Source of the DNA: Polytrichum commune
Taxonomy: Eukaryota > Streptophyta > Polytrichopsida > Polytrichales > Polytrichaceae
Direction: 5' to 3'
Assembly: GCA_950295325.1 (NCBI GenBank)
Contig: OX485807.1
Coordinates: 9,513,001-9,577,000 of the forward strand
Length of the DNA stretch: 64,000 bases
Made by a program: the position numbers and the translations under genes. A model generated the notes under the pieces. The model had not been told where the DNA came from. It searched no databases and was given only the letters and a program-made list of their open reading frames with translations. Of this stretch, positions 13,749 through 25,599 are shown piece by piece (within the stretch, counting starts at the first letter, position 1; each line of letters begins with the position of its first letter).

Positions 13749-14389
13749 CAGTAATCTCCCGCTTAAGTACGCACTTTGAACAGGAGCCGTTGGTGTGCAC
13801 TTAGTTGGGAGGTGCGTACTTTACTCATATCGTTTTCTAGACCCTCTGATTCGATGAATCGCAACGGAAAACGGATGAAACCTGAGACAACCCGCTTGAC
13901 TAAAACCCAACGATGTGAAATCATTGCAAAGTTGAGCAAGCCGAACGCGCCAAGCAAGCGGGCGTTGGGGCAGGAGTATGAAGTCACTGAAGGTGCCATC
14001 CGGAAAGTCTGGGACAATCGAGAGAACATACTGCAACGAAATCTTGCCTACCAAGACATTTGTCGAATTTGAAAGTGCTACCGACTTCAAAGGCTTTGAA
14101 GCTCTACACAACACTGTCCTTGACATCGACGACCAATTGCTTTGCTCCGATGTTCAAACGGAAGCTGAACAACTGTATGATGAACCGCGACGATCATTTG
14201 CAACGTTTCAGCGAAACATTAACAAACTGGCATTGAATGTCAAGGGTAACAAATTCATGCATTCGCGACAAACGACTATGCATGACATGTTTAGACGATA
14301 AAATATGAACCCTGATTTTTGCCCAAAAATTTGCGCACTTAACCGGGATGCGTACTTAAACGGGTGCGTACTTAAGCGGGATGTTACCG
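13749..14389 (+). mobile_element. Internally deleted pogo/Tigger-like DNA transposon
   Basis: The ends are inverted repeats: CAGTAATCTCCCGCTTAAGT at the left and, on the other strand, CGGTAACATCCCGCTTAAGT at the right, both followed by ACGCAC. The right flank is TA, the usual target of this superfamily; the left flank reads AC. The inside keeps the start and the very end of a transposase but lacks the DDE catalytic core. The right end carries three GCG[T/C]ACTTAA-type motifs in a row and the left end at least two, possible transposase-binding sites. The family call rests on the CENP-B-like helix-turn-helix and the ends. Confidence 0.75.
13854..14301 (+). pseudogene. Transposase remnant, CENP-B-type HTH plus C-terminal tail
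   Basis: From 13854 the frame reads MNRNGKRMKPETTRLTKTQR and then a helix-turn-helix with 'KRALGQEYEVTEGAIRKVW', as in the N-terminal DNA-binding domain of Tigger/jerky/CENP-B proteins. This frame stops at 14072. The +1 frame, open to 14301, continues with family-like sequence and ends 'RQTTMHDMFRR', a typical transposase C-terminus. About 150 codons remain where a full protein has roughly 400-500, so the catalytic domain is deleted and a frameshift joins the two parts. It cannot transpose by itself. Confidence 0.7.
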
Positions 14390-15171
14390 TACCTATGAAT
14401 GTTGTTGCCGACTTTGCATCATCAACACTCTAGGGCTTGGACTTGGACACACAACACACTTTGTCTTCCAAACCCAAATAACAAACGAACGGTTGAGATT
14501 ACCCTCGTGTGTGATTTTAAGATACCCGTTTTCCACATTCGCCATAGTTGAAGGTACTCGCTCCCGTATTATAATGGTGAACAAAGTAGGATACGATGGG
14601 CATGGCTCGGATGTGACCGGGATGTTGATGGCAACGATATTTCCAAGTACTTGAATATTGCGTAACGATGACCATTAAGGTCACAAATTCTAGAGGACGG
14701 CGTATGATGATAAATTCACATGAATTCGGCAATGACGAGAGATGGAATGACTTGTAAACCCATGCTACTAAACCCATAAACTCACCCCGCCGCCTAAAAT
14801 TAACGACCCTAAAATGTTGCACAATATACATACATGTGTATTGATTTTGGGGGTCGTCCATCACATCGACATCATGCTCCCATTACGATTTTGCATCATT
14901 GTTGATGAATAAAAACTTTGGACTCTTATAAGTTGTGCTATTGATTTCAAATAGAATACACTTTGGTACTATGGAATCAACTTTCAATTGCTAATGAGTT
15001 TCTATGTAGAAATAACGAGGTTTAATAATGATAAGTGCATTCAATGCTCAAAGTGATGGTTTTAGGACACGATATTTATATATGGTCATGGAATAGAAAA
15101 CCCCCCAAAAAAAAAAAATTGTTTGGAAGAGAATCGGAATGTGTTTGGATTCCTAGTACTTTCGCACTAGG

Positions 15172-15508
15172 TACACTAAATAGGTAGATTAGTGTTGGAA
15201 ACACTAATAGTCGACGAAAACACTAAATGTAAATTGTCTCTATAGTAACACTAAATGTCAACTTTAACACTATTTGTACGAAGTAGTAACTTTAAATATT
15301 TACATGAGCACATTTAGTGTGAGATGATATTTTGTAAATCTTGGAATGAAGAATTGAAGGAAGAAGAATATGAGAACCTCGTAAAAGGTATAATTTGTTC
15401 AAACCCTATTCAAACACTAATTGTAATATCAGTTGGAAATGAGTGTTTTAGGTAACTATTGCATCTAACACTAATCTTCATCTAACACTAATATACCTAT
15501 TTAGTGTA
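15172..15508. mobile_element. MITE family L with AACACTAAATGT sub-repeats
   Basis: The left end TACACTAAATAGGTAGATTA is matched on the other strand by TACACTAAATAGGTATATTA at the right end, both continuing 'GTGTT'. The interior repeats 'aacactaaatgt' or close variants at least four times, mostly near the left end. A TCGC tetramer close to both ends may be part of a target-site duplication. There is no coding capacity. Confidence 0.75.
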
Positions 15509-16068
15509 GTCGCGTGGTTCATATGCTAGGAGAAGTGGTTGCAAAGTTCCAAAATGTCCACTTACCGCTCTCTCCTCTTACCGTGTGAGACTTGTTAGAA
15601 TAAAACCAAAAAAATTGTACTTGAAATGTATTGTTTGTGGTTGAAATGTTGACATGGCGGGTGGTATGTATGTGGTATTTATGGATCCATCACTCCATTT
15701 AGGTTCCTCCAATCATGATAAAGCTCAAAAAGTCATATCAATAAGTTAGTGCACGCCCTTTAATTTTTTTTCTTTGTGTATGATGGGGTCCGCTAGTGTT
15801 GATTCTTGTGTCACTCACATGTTATGAAGTCCCATCAATTTACATTCAATTCATGCACTTAATTTATGCACAAAAACTATACTTCATAAGGATTATTACT
15901 GCAACTTAATGAAATGGACATGAAGCTCCTTCATTAGTACCGTGCACACTATTTTGTGAGCTTGTCGTAAAACACATGTGGCTTAAAATCATCTCAAACC
16001 TTGATTCTCCTTGTGTTTGTGAATATGATCTTTCACAACATCGAGGAGGTAAAAACCAAAATATACTG

Positions 16069-16090
16069 AAGAAGAAGAAGAAGAAGAAGA
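16069..16090. repeat. (GAA)7 microsatellite
   Basis: Seven consecutive GAA-type triplets in non-coding DNA. Confidence 0.9.
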
Positions 16091-17398
16091 TATACTAAAT
16101 GTTTTGGAGTAGTTACTACACTTTACGTTCAGAGTGTGGGTTGCAAAATGGAGAGCTACCAAAGGCTAGAACTATCTTAATATAAAAAAAGGTGATAATT
16201 TATAGTGCCAACATTCACGGGTTTAAGTTACTTGTATTAAATGGCAGATAGTCAAGTTTATATTAATAAACAAAAGGGTAAATAATAACAATAATAATGG
16301 AATTACAATGTCACATAACTTGAGTATCAACAAACCACACTAACTCATATCTAGAATGGATGGAATTCTTGGAATTAGCATCCACGGTAACTTGGGCGAT
16401 AAAAAGCCCCAAATTCTTACACGCCAAGTCACTCCATCACTTGTTGATAGTGTATATATATGGGTGGATTTTTGGTAGTCCAAAACAAAGGACATCCGAA
16501 AACACTTCAATGCTCTATATGTTTGCATAACATTATTGAGGCAAGTTGACATGATTCCCTCTTTCTAACCAAACTAAGGCATGGGTGGCCACCTCAACTT
16601 CAACATCATAACATGTTATAACCGGTCCCAAAGAACAACAAGAATACTCTACTTCTCATGATATGTAGTCCTGGCATGTCTTAACCACTTAGAAATCATC
16701 AAATCACATGGGCACATATCCACCTAATGTTGGTGGTAATAACCATTGTGACATAACATTATTTAATTAATGAGTCATGTATATTAAGTCTCGTTGTGAC
16801 CACTATAACAAGGGGACTCTTGAACAAAGGAGAGCCAACGGGCTCAAGTCAACGTTGGTGGAAACACAAATGTTAATTTTTGTTCTTCTTTTCTTTTATT
16901 TAAATTTCTTAATTTATTTTTCAATATTTCATTGTGACACATGCGATATTGAAACGTATTTTATTTCAATATTCTAAAATAATATAAGAAAAACCACCCC
17001 CTTCCCTCCTTTCATACAAAATCCATTGTAGCATCCTCATAAATGATTAAATTTCCACCACACATGCCAAGGAAGGACGTTATTTTGGTTTATCTTGGAT
17101 AAAAGGCAGACAATTTGCAACGCTAGGTAATAAAAATAATGATTGATGCACATTTTCTATTTTTAGACAATCAATCGACAACTATATCTTATACACTAAA
17201 TAATATGGGTTGAACAACAATGTGGCTCACAATATGCATCATTTTTAGTGAGAGATGATGCCAATGATGCTTCATCTTGATCATCGTAGCTTGGAGTTCA
17301 TATGTCAACCTGGAACAAGGTTTACATAGTGGGGTTGTGGGGTTGTGGGGCAAATGTTGCACCTTTTCTATGTATATTGTATCCTCGTTAAATAGATG

Positions 17399-17414
17399 GG
17401 GGGGGGGGGGGGGG
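17399..17414. repeat. Poly-G tract (16 nt)
   Basis: An uninterrupted run of sixteen G. It is one of several G/C homopolymers of 11 nt or more in the window (others at 20522, 23803, 24492, 26674 and 32334). Confidence 0.95.
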
Positions 17415-19814
17415 TTGAATGCCATGGGATCGACTCTTTTGAACTTGTGAAAGGAATGAGGACTTGCCATGTGTTTTGTAAAGCAAAGTGTGTGATGTTG
17501 GCAGAAACACTCCTCTGAGGTAGCCGACCCATTCCCAACCAGTTCAACAATTTAGAGTATATGTGGTTTAAGTATGACCAAAGAAGAGATTCTTTATGTA
17601 CAAAATAATGAATAACGAAGCATTTCATATTTTTATTTTTATTTCTCACAAGAGTCAAATTACAATGAAATTTATAAGTGGATGTTTTGTTGACCTATAC
17701 TCATGATATAGGCTACCTAATTCTCATCACCGATAGGTTACAAAACTAATCATGCTTGATTCCCGTGATCTATAATTGTGATATTTATGTGAATGTCACT
17801 GTCAAATTTTTAATGAACCATACAAGAAAAAAACACATGGTACTTTTGATTCAATAGAGAACAAAATTGTACAAATTTTGCAATTACCATAGCTTGGATG
17901 AAATGATGCACACAATATCATATCTAAAATAGGGTGGGTAATATTTAATTTCTTATGGGCAAGTAAGGTTTGTAATATTTGGAAGAATTAAGAACTTATG
18001 TGTGGTTCAAGAATGTTTTTGGATTGGATGAGAAGTTAACTCAATTGACTAAAGGGAGTGGACTCTTCATTGGGAACCTGAATGATGTACGTGGGTTATT
18101 ATAAGCCCCTTATATACAATAAGTTAATAAAGAATAATAGATGTATGCATACAAACGGCATGCTAAAAAATGGACTCGTGTATTTATACCAAGCTTTTCA
18201 ATTTAATGTGATAAATGCCTCCATTGTACATACAAACTACATATCATGAATTAAATAAGCCTTTATCACATATAAAGTCCTCTCTCATCTTCCAATGAGA
18301 AAGTCATGACATGATCCATAGCAATGTAACTCAACAATTATATCCACGCACAAAACAAAGCACAAAAACTTAGCCACGGTCTAGAGAGCAAAACTAAAGA
18401 GCCTCTAGTTTGTACGAACCTAGAACCCGAATGCAAACCCTAACAAGAAAACACATGGTAGTCATCAAGGATTATGAACATATGAAAACAATGGATGAAA
18501 CTTACACATCTATTGTCGATTTTTTGGGTAAACCTGTGGGCCCCTTTTGTACATCCACCTTCACTTCATGAAATTTAGTAGCCTTGTTAGATGTACACGC
18601 TAGAGAAAAACGATACCTCTCCCTTATGTATATTATGTATGTTAGTGCCTCAAATAGTATCCCTTCGTACACTCACGTTAGTTCATACGTGGTATGAAGA
18701 GTCCACACCCTGGGCTAAAAGTCATTGAACTTTAGATATTGGCAAGCTCAAGGTAGTCACTGAGAGTGTCAAGATAGCGTTGCAACCAGTTACCATGCGA
18801 TTGTATTTGCATGTACCGTTAACGTATTGTTGTCGTTGTGTTGTGAATTAATGTCAATTTGTGTCAAAATTCCAACATTTTAAAATTTTGTACGATTTAC
18901 AAACAAAATAAAGTCTATAAAATAAGTTTGTGGTGTAAATTATATTTATCTATAGGGTTTTAGAAAACACTCTAAAGTATTGCCTTATCTACTAACATGG
19001 TGCCAATTATTCAACAAAATTCAGATTAATAGCCCATCTTTAGTCAACCCCCACCCGCACATGGTTTACAAAAGCATGTAGCGTGTGATCTCCCCAGGCT
19101 AAATATGCTTGTAACCTAAACCTAGTCATCAACTTAGCGACTGACATTTGGCAAGTTAAATTTCAACCATGACATATCACCGATCATCAAAGATCGGTTT
19201 TGTGTTCCACAGAAACAAATCATCCTAAGCTACAACAATGGGGTGGTGATCAAGAATGGGTCAGCTAACTTAACTCCTCTCATTGAGAATATTCATGAAA
19301 GAATTATTTTTTGAGAGGTATTTAATTTTTTTTAAATTAAGGGGGTCTTTTTTGTTGGTTTGATATGTTTAAAAATTTGCCTCAACGCTTATGGACGCAA
19401 TGAAGGTGGAGCCTCGGTCGGGCAGCGAGAGAAAGAAACCAACATTCTATAGCACTGCACCAATTATAACTATTTAGTGTGGCCCACAATAACCCAAAAA
19501 AGGGGGAAAGTACATTTTGCAATACACTTTAAGTCGGAGGCCGAGTTGATGGACAAAAATATCCCAAATCACCCACCGAGCTTGCAATGATGCATGGAAC
19601 GAGTACGACATTTCTTCATATCCCACATAAACTTATACACCATTTCATATAGTTTATACGTATATGGATATTAACTTATCCCGCATGATCCGGTGTTTGT
19701 GTGGCCACTCTATCCATGATGACCACCTATAAAGTAAGTGACTCAAGTTCATGGGGGATATGGTCCTCTCAAAGGTGTACAATTCTATTTCTCCCTCAAA
19801 CAATAAGCTTATCC

Positions 19815-20430
19815 TTAAGAAAGGATGTAGGAGCTCAATGTATGACATATACACACACTTGTCTTACTAGCCTCACCAAGTTTGGGAATCACGTTTCGTA
19901 AAATTTGGTTGCCAAGGATAAATTACAAACACACTCTTATGTGATGTTGGTGGAAGAGGGGAAAAAAAATCAATCTAATAGCACTAAGGACGTGTATTTG
20001 AACCTAAATCTTTGATAGCGTTAAGATATTCAACCAATCTGAAAACTACACTTGCTTAATAAGTGATCTTTTTACACAGGGTCACGTTTGAGATAACCGA
20101 CTTAAAATGAAAGCATGTAGCTCAAACGCATGACTGACACTTGTCCAAAAATAATCAAAGATGTGGACTTGCGGGGACAAAAACATCAAACGATAACAAC
20201 AAAAGTAACAACACAACAAACACAACTTCGAATGTGTTGTATGTCATGTTTGTCAACCACCGTATTTGTGTAGTTTTTTGCGATCTAGCAGATGTCATGT
20301 TGGCGGTTGGGACTATTAAAAACTCATGTATGAATCCAGATATACTTAGATCCTAGTTACATGTTTTTGTGCATGGAGAGGCCTAGCATTGGTCTCTTGG
20401 ATGCTTAATGATAAAGGTAAGCATGCCTTT
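19815..20430 (+). mobile_element. Family B repeat, forward copy
   Basis: Shared blocks with 23255-23685 and 42400-42775 include 'gctcaatg', 'tatacacac', 'ctcaccaagt', 'gtgtatttgaacctaaatct', 'atattcaac', 'gcacttg', 'gtagctcaa', and a closing 'tttttgtgcatggaga' then 'ggcct'. There is no open frame of interest. A family A repeat in reverse orientation follows directly. Confidence 0.6.
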
Positions 20431-20620
20431 CATGGTTGTTTTTTTAAGTAAATTGGACAACAAATACATTGAGTGGTTTGTGGTTACGGTAATCGTCCCA
20501 AGCTCAATAGTCAACATAGTTGGGGGGGGGGGGGACTCTTCATATTAAGTACAAACTAACATGAGTGTGGAAAGGGGTATTATTTGAGGTTGTTGCGTAC
20601 ATAATATCCTATGGGAGAGG
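20431..20620 (-). repeat. Family A repeat, reverse copy, with 13-G tract
   Basis: 'gctcaatagtcaacatagtt' followed by thirteen G (20522-20534) corresponds to the same position in the copies at 23690-23960, 32185-32500 (other strand) and 44165-44480. The rest is diverged. Confidence 0.5.
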
Positions 20621-21191
20621 TATTGGTTTTTTTTAGTGAGTATATTGAAAAAAGGCTATCAATAATTTTGAAGTAAAGGAAGATGTACAAAAGAGGGCCT
20701 TAAGGTTTAGAGGAGAAAATTGACAATAGATGTGCTAATTTCATTTGAATGACACGTGTTTTAGGGTCATATTAGTATGAGTTATATCCTATGGATGAGA
20801 AAAGGTTCAATGACTTTCTCGTTGGAAAGTGAAAATAGATTATATCTATAGTAAAGGCCTATTTATTTCATGATTTATATTTTATGTATGTGTGGAGACA
20901 TTTATTACATTAACTTGAAAAGATTTGGAATTAGAGACACTTACCTCAAACACCTAGAATTGTACGATTCACATTAGTAATACCAATTCCGACAACGTGA
21001 CTAACTACCATAGTTATACTTTGACAATTCAACTTTCAAAGTGCCAATGGAGCTCTAGTTAAGAGGATGTGTCCAAACCCCTAAACTTTTAAATCCTATT
21101 TAATATCGGCTAATCAACAAAAAGGTCTGCCGTAGTAAAGAAGCAGGTGTCTTTTTGGTGATTGGGAAAGACGAGACACTTAAGTCAAACA
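20621..21191. other. Gene-free stretch
   Basis: AT-rich DNA with no gene, RNA hallmark or repeat that I can align to the rest of the window. Confidence 0.55.
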
Positions 21192-21199
21192 CATGGAAG

Positions 21200-21596
21200 C
21201 AGTGTTCACGATTGAAGTCTTCAATGCCCTTCAAATGCGATTTCGCCTTTCAAAATATACCTCTCTCAAAACAACCCTTCAAAACGCAACCCCAAATTGA
21301 AAATGAAGACATCACTTGAAGTCCTCAATCTAATCTGCCCGTCACAAGAACCAACAAGCGTAGGGCATCGTCACTACAAGAAATGGAGATAGATGGTTGA
21401 TTCTTAATTCTTCACGTTGTACTAGAAACATGTACCATATAATTCATACACAAGTTTAGTACGAGTTTTGTATTTCATTTCTATATTCTTGGATTGACAT
21501 CTTGGATTTGAACCAGCTCTTCGACTGAAGGGCTGAGACTCATTTTGAGAGCCCTTCAAAATGAAACTCAAACGAGGGCTTTAATCTTGAACACTG
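21200..21596. mobile_element. hAT-type MITE (family K) with 8-bp target-site duplication
   Basis: The element starts CAGTGTTCACGATTGAAG and ends with the inverse of CAGTGTTCAAGATTAAAG. It is flanked by CATGGAAG (21192-21199) and CATGGAAT (21597-21604), an 8-bp direct repeat matching at 7 of 8 positions. CAGTGTT ends with 8-bp duplications are the signature of hAT transposons. The interior repeats CCCTTCAAAA-like motifs near both ends, as hAT elements do for transposase binding. At 397 bp with no coding frame it is non-autonomous. Confidence 0.85.
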
Positions 21597-21604
21597 CATG
21601 GAAT

Positions 21605-22461
21605 CGTGTGATTAACATACGTACGCAACCGAAATTAGGTCCGGCGATTGGTGACCATAAGATATACGATTTGATCCTTCTTTCTTTTTCTTCTTTTTAT
21701 CAAATCTGACAACATCATACTAGCTCACGTAGGCATATTTTGACAATTCAACACTGAAAGTGCACAAAGGAGCTTTATTAGGTCATAGCTAGGGAGGGGT
21801 GTGGTACCACGTAAGCATTTTCCAGTGGCAGAAAGATAACATAGTCTCAGCAGCAGTAGCAGCAAGTGGTTAAGGGCCACGAGACTGAGAGCCCGTGACC
21901 ACTGCACTCCAAGCACTCTCATCGGTGGAAACGGCGGAGCCGGTCCAAGTTCGCCGCTTCACATGGACACGCTTGAGGGACCAACGGAGTGAGTATGTGA
22001 ATAATGCAAGATGTGTGTAAAAAGTCCACATGGATTCATTCCTACATGGCATTGAATGGATCATGTTTCATGGTCACTTGGATTGTTTTCGAACACCATC
22101 TCTTGGAGGTAGACCTAACGCAAAACCACCAAGAGACGAAACCATGGCACTCCAAACGTTCACGACCGTTGGTTGATTTTGTTTTATCATGTGTGAGGAG
22201 ACATGCATGAATAGAAAGTCATTGAAAATGGCATTTGGTTGAGGGCCCAGTCGCATATGACTTCACACTACACTTGAAGATCGGTGACCACACTTCATGA
22301 CTTTGGAGGTGTGTTGGGACGGCCTTTGGACACTCTCTTTCGGGCTCTCACACCTTCATGGTCACAACCATTGTGTCTCGTGTGTGAAGTGGCCCTAAGA
22401 AAGTTAAGGGCCAATGAGAGCACGCCACCGGGGAGGGGGGGGAGCGGTGTCACCGTACTCT
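21605..22461. other. Intergenic stretch, GC-richer, no gene supported
   Basis: Frames such as 21725-21922 and 22295-22561 on the - strand overlap frames on the other strand and match nothing I recognise. A weak inverted similarity (GGGCC...TTCACAC against GTGTGAA...GGCCC, about 22240-22410) could be another decayed MITE, but I cannot define its ends. Confidence 0.45.
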
Positions 22462-22857
22462 CTAAGAGCAAGCCCAGTCGTTCCCGGATCTGCATCTGCA
22501 TCCGGGAATGAGAAGTGGCCTCCACCCAGAATGCAGATGCAGATCCAGGCAAAATTGCCACTCATTCTACCTTACTACCTCAAAATTTCCTCTAAAATGA
22601 TTTGTAGTTTTTTGCGACCCTACCATGTTGAGTTGTCCTTAGTTAAAAGCCGCCATGGAGTTGTTTGTCCTTAGCTGATAGCAGGCTCCTTGCATATCTC
22701 GCCGAAATGCAGGGAGTTATGCACTTCCTGTATTACTTTACATCCAATTTTAGGGTATAGCAGGGTGACTGGGCCAGTATCCCGCATCTGCATCCACATT
22801 GCAGATGAGAAAGCGCAAATGCAGATGCAGGTGCAGGGTCACTGGGCTTGCCCTAAG
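22462..22857. mobile_element. MITE family J with GATGCA repeats at its ends
   Basis: The left end CTAAGAGCAAGCCCAGT is matched on the other strand by CTTAGGGCAAGCCCAGT at the right end. Just inside both, hexamer repeats of CTGCAT/ATGCAG occur ('ggatctgcatctgcatcc' on the left, 'aaatgcagatgcagg' on the right), with further copies inside. It has no coding capacity and abuts the family I element at 22862. Confidence 0.75.
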
Positions 22858-22861
22858 TGAC

Positions 22862-23033
22862 TACCGTAGAGGGCTCTCCTCTCCACAATTCCAACACAAA
22901 GTAACCCGTTTTTTCCTCCTCGACAAATCCTGCCACGTGTCCTGCTCGCATTCGCTGAGACGCGCTCATATCCCGTGTGGCAACTACGTTCCAGGCAACA
23001 CATAAAGATGGAATAGAGAGCCCCTCTACGGTA
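22862..23033. mobile_element. MITE family I, best-preserved copy
   Basis: The left end CTACCGTAGAGGGCTCTC is mirrored at the right by the inverse of TACCGTAGAGGGGCTCTC. Length is about 172 bp and the interior is non-coding. Other copies lie at 31168-31319 and 11551-11705. Confidence 0.75.
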
Positions 23034-23254
23034 CACTGTAAAACTGGCAAGTATTTATGGTGGTGTTATAAGGGCTGGTGACTCAACAAGTACCAACTTG
23101 AAAGAGAAGACAGTATTCCTCGTTACTTTACAGGCCTCTGCAATTGGGGGAGTAGTAGGATGGCATGATGGACCCGTTCTTCTTATTAAGTGCCGCCAAG
23201 GTGGGAGTCGGGTCCTTGGTTTTTTACTAACGGTATTAGAGCATGCCTAATTCG

Positions 23255-23685
23255 CTTACTTTTCTTAACCCTCAAAGGGGCGTGGGGTCTCTCAATTGTA
23301 TGGGCATATACACACTCTATATGGGCGTGACCAAGTTTAGGAACCATGTTTTTATATGTTCACGTGTTTGGAAGCTTACTATGTACATTGTCTTATGTCA
23401 AGGAGAGAAATGAAAAAATGTACTCGTACTAGACATCGATGACTGAAGTATAATGTGCGTGTTTGCGTGCAAGGTTGTGTGTTTGAATTTAATCTTCAAT
23501 AACATCAAGATATTCAACCGGTTTGAAAAGTGCACTTGAAGAACAAGTTGATTTTAGATAGGGTTAGTTTTGACACACTTGAAGAGAATTGAAAGTAGGT
23601 AGCTCAAGTATGCTATTTTATGTATGGAGAGGGCCAGATCGGGCCTCTTGGACGTTCAAAGATTAAGCATACGCTTGTTTTTGTA
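23255..23685 (+). mobile_element. Family B MITE-like copy, forward, with both ends
   Basis: The left end 'ttaaccctcaaaggggcg' and right end 'gggcctcttggacgttcaaagatta' resemble inverted versions of the family end AACCCTTAAACGTCCAAGAG. Interior blocks match 42400-42775 and 19815-20430, for example 'ttcaaccggtttgaaaagtg' then 'cacttgaagaacaagtt'. It is followed at once by a reverse family A repeat, the same order as at 19815-20620. Confidence 0.65.
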
Positions 23686-23689
23686 GTGG

Positions 23690-23960
23690 CTCCAAGAACA
23701 AATACGGAAAAAGATGTGTGTTAGAGATTGGACTATATGCTCAAATTATGATAATTGTTCTAGTCTTAATAATCAACATAATCTTCCTCCTTTTTTTGCC
23801 CCGGGGGGGGGGGGGAACGGACTATGTGACCATTGAACGAGCACATGACTCTTTGCTTTGGTAATGAAATATGGTCTCCAAATATTAAGAGGAAAGCAAC
23901 TACAACCTCAATTTGGATTTGCTAATCATCTCGTGTTGATCGCGTGTTTTTCATGATACA
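23690..23960 (-). repeat. Family A repeat, reverse copy, with 13-G tract
   Basis: It aligns with PICKLE intron 12 (44165-44480): 'agattggactatatgctcaaa', 'ataatcaacataat', a G tract (23803-23815), 'gaccattgaacgag', and 'tttggatttgctaatcatct' with 'cgtgttgat'. It is non-coding. Confidence 0.7.
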
Positions 23961-25010
23961 TTTCCAACTTAGGGTGGGTTTACATTAAGGTTTGATGTTC
24001 ACAATACCTATTAAGGGGAGGGTGAAATGTTGATCATTAGTATAGAGCCTAAGTATTACTACTTACAGCTATGTACATCTCAAGTTGGGATCGGTCACTG
24101 AAATTTAGTCAAGTGAACATAAATCATTACAAATTAGCAACATGCATACATGGAGGAATGTCTTTACTTACACCCCCCAGTAGGTGTGAGGAACCCATAT
24201 CACTACATTAAGGTCCAAGTCCAAGAAATATGAGGAGGTATTTCCTAAGTGCATTCTGACAAAATATGGCAAGATAGTGATGCCACACTAGTGTTGCTTC
24301 ATGTATCCATACCTTGGAACTGGATTGTAGTTGTAAACTCCTTGGGTCCCAAATTATGCTCTTGACCAATATGAATGCTCAATTTGAAATGTCTTTGGTC
24401 TTGGAGCCTATTGTTAATGCACCGTAAAATGCATATTAACACAACTTAGGACGTAACGCACATGCTTTAAGGAGTTGGATAAATCTCTCTACCCCCCCCC
24501 CCCTTAAGGTTTGTGATTGTTTATCGGCACCTTGCTTCACTAGATGGCTATAAGGTGATTGATGTTGATTTTAAAGTCAAATCGCCTAGAAAATAAATTC
24601 CTCGCCTACAAGAAGTTCCTAACATTTTCATGTTTAACTTAGATGGGTGAATTGAATTCTTGGAATTTGTAACACAATGAAGAGATTTGCTACCTATACG
24701 TGATTCCAAATGTCAAGTTTAGTTCATTCTTGAAATCGGAAAAAAATATAACTTGAAAGTGTGCTCCTTAGATACGCATTACGTATGTGGTTTTGTTCTT
24801 CAAATAAAGCGAGATAAGCAAACATGCAAACGAAAAGTAAGCACAAAACCTCTAAAACGTTTATGTCGTTTATGGTATTTAAACTGAACTAGATGCCCAA
24901 AGGTTTCAAAGTGTCACATCTGCTAATTGTCAATATGATATTATTCGCCAACTCAAGTGAGAAGTTATCTACATAATGACATCTAGCATAGCACATTGGG
25001 ATACTTGACA
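23961..25010. other. Gene-free stretch
   Basis: No gene or aligned repeat was found. A 12-C tract lies at 24492-24503 outside any recognised family. Confidence 0.55.
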
Positions 25011-25140
25011 TGACATGTTTGTGTTTTAGTATGCAAGGGGACGACATTATTGAGCATACTAATGGCAAGTGTCATGTCTTTACATTTTAATATGCAAGAG
25101 GGAGATATTCTTAAGCATACTAATGGCAAGAAGTGTCATT
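25011..25140. repeat. Two-copy direct repeat, about 66 bp
   Basis: 'gacatgtttgtgttttagtatgcaag' then 'gagcatactaatggcaagtgtcat' recurs about 66 bp later as 'tcatgtctttacattttaatatgcaag' then 'aagcatactaatggcaag'. Further 'agtgtcat', 'ggcata' and 'ggtgatattaatggt' motifs, partly inverted, continue to about 25310, so a larger decayed element is likely. Confidence 0.6.
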
Positions 25141-25599
25141 TATGTAACACTTTAGTCAACTTGTAGATCATTGTGTAACCTTGGCATACACCTCATATCA
25201 CCATTAAACGTACTCATGCCAAGATATTAGTAAGTGCATGCGAATGTCAAGTGTCATGTGGTGATATTAATGGTGAAGTTGTTGATCATTAGTGTAACCT
25301 AGCATACGCGTCAACTAGGGTCAACGACACTATTTCACACGTGACACGAAATACCATAGATGGTGTAGTATAATACCTTATGGCTATTTCAGTCCAACTA
25401 TATTTCACTAGACTAATTTAAGATCTTTGATGGTTCATTCAAGATCGCACTTAGTCTTTGCACCTAAATTTGAAGTGCAAGGATTTTTACTTTATTTTGA
25501 TTCCATTTCATTGGTCCCATCTTTCTAGCATAAAGTAGGCTCAAACCCCAACACTTGATTACACTAAATATTGTATTTGGTGTCACCAATTCTACTTGT

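Larger units (their letters stand above)
14390..19814. other. Gene-free intergenic DNA
   Basis: No supportable gene is present. Apart from the MITE at 15172-15508, a GAA run at 16069-16090 and a 16-G tract at 17399-17414, I see only AT-rich sequence without clear repeats or RNA-gene hallmarks. Confidence 0.65.
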
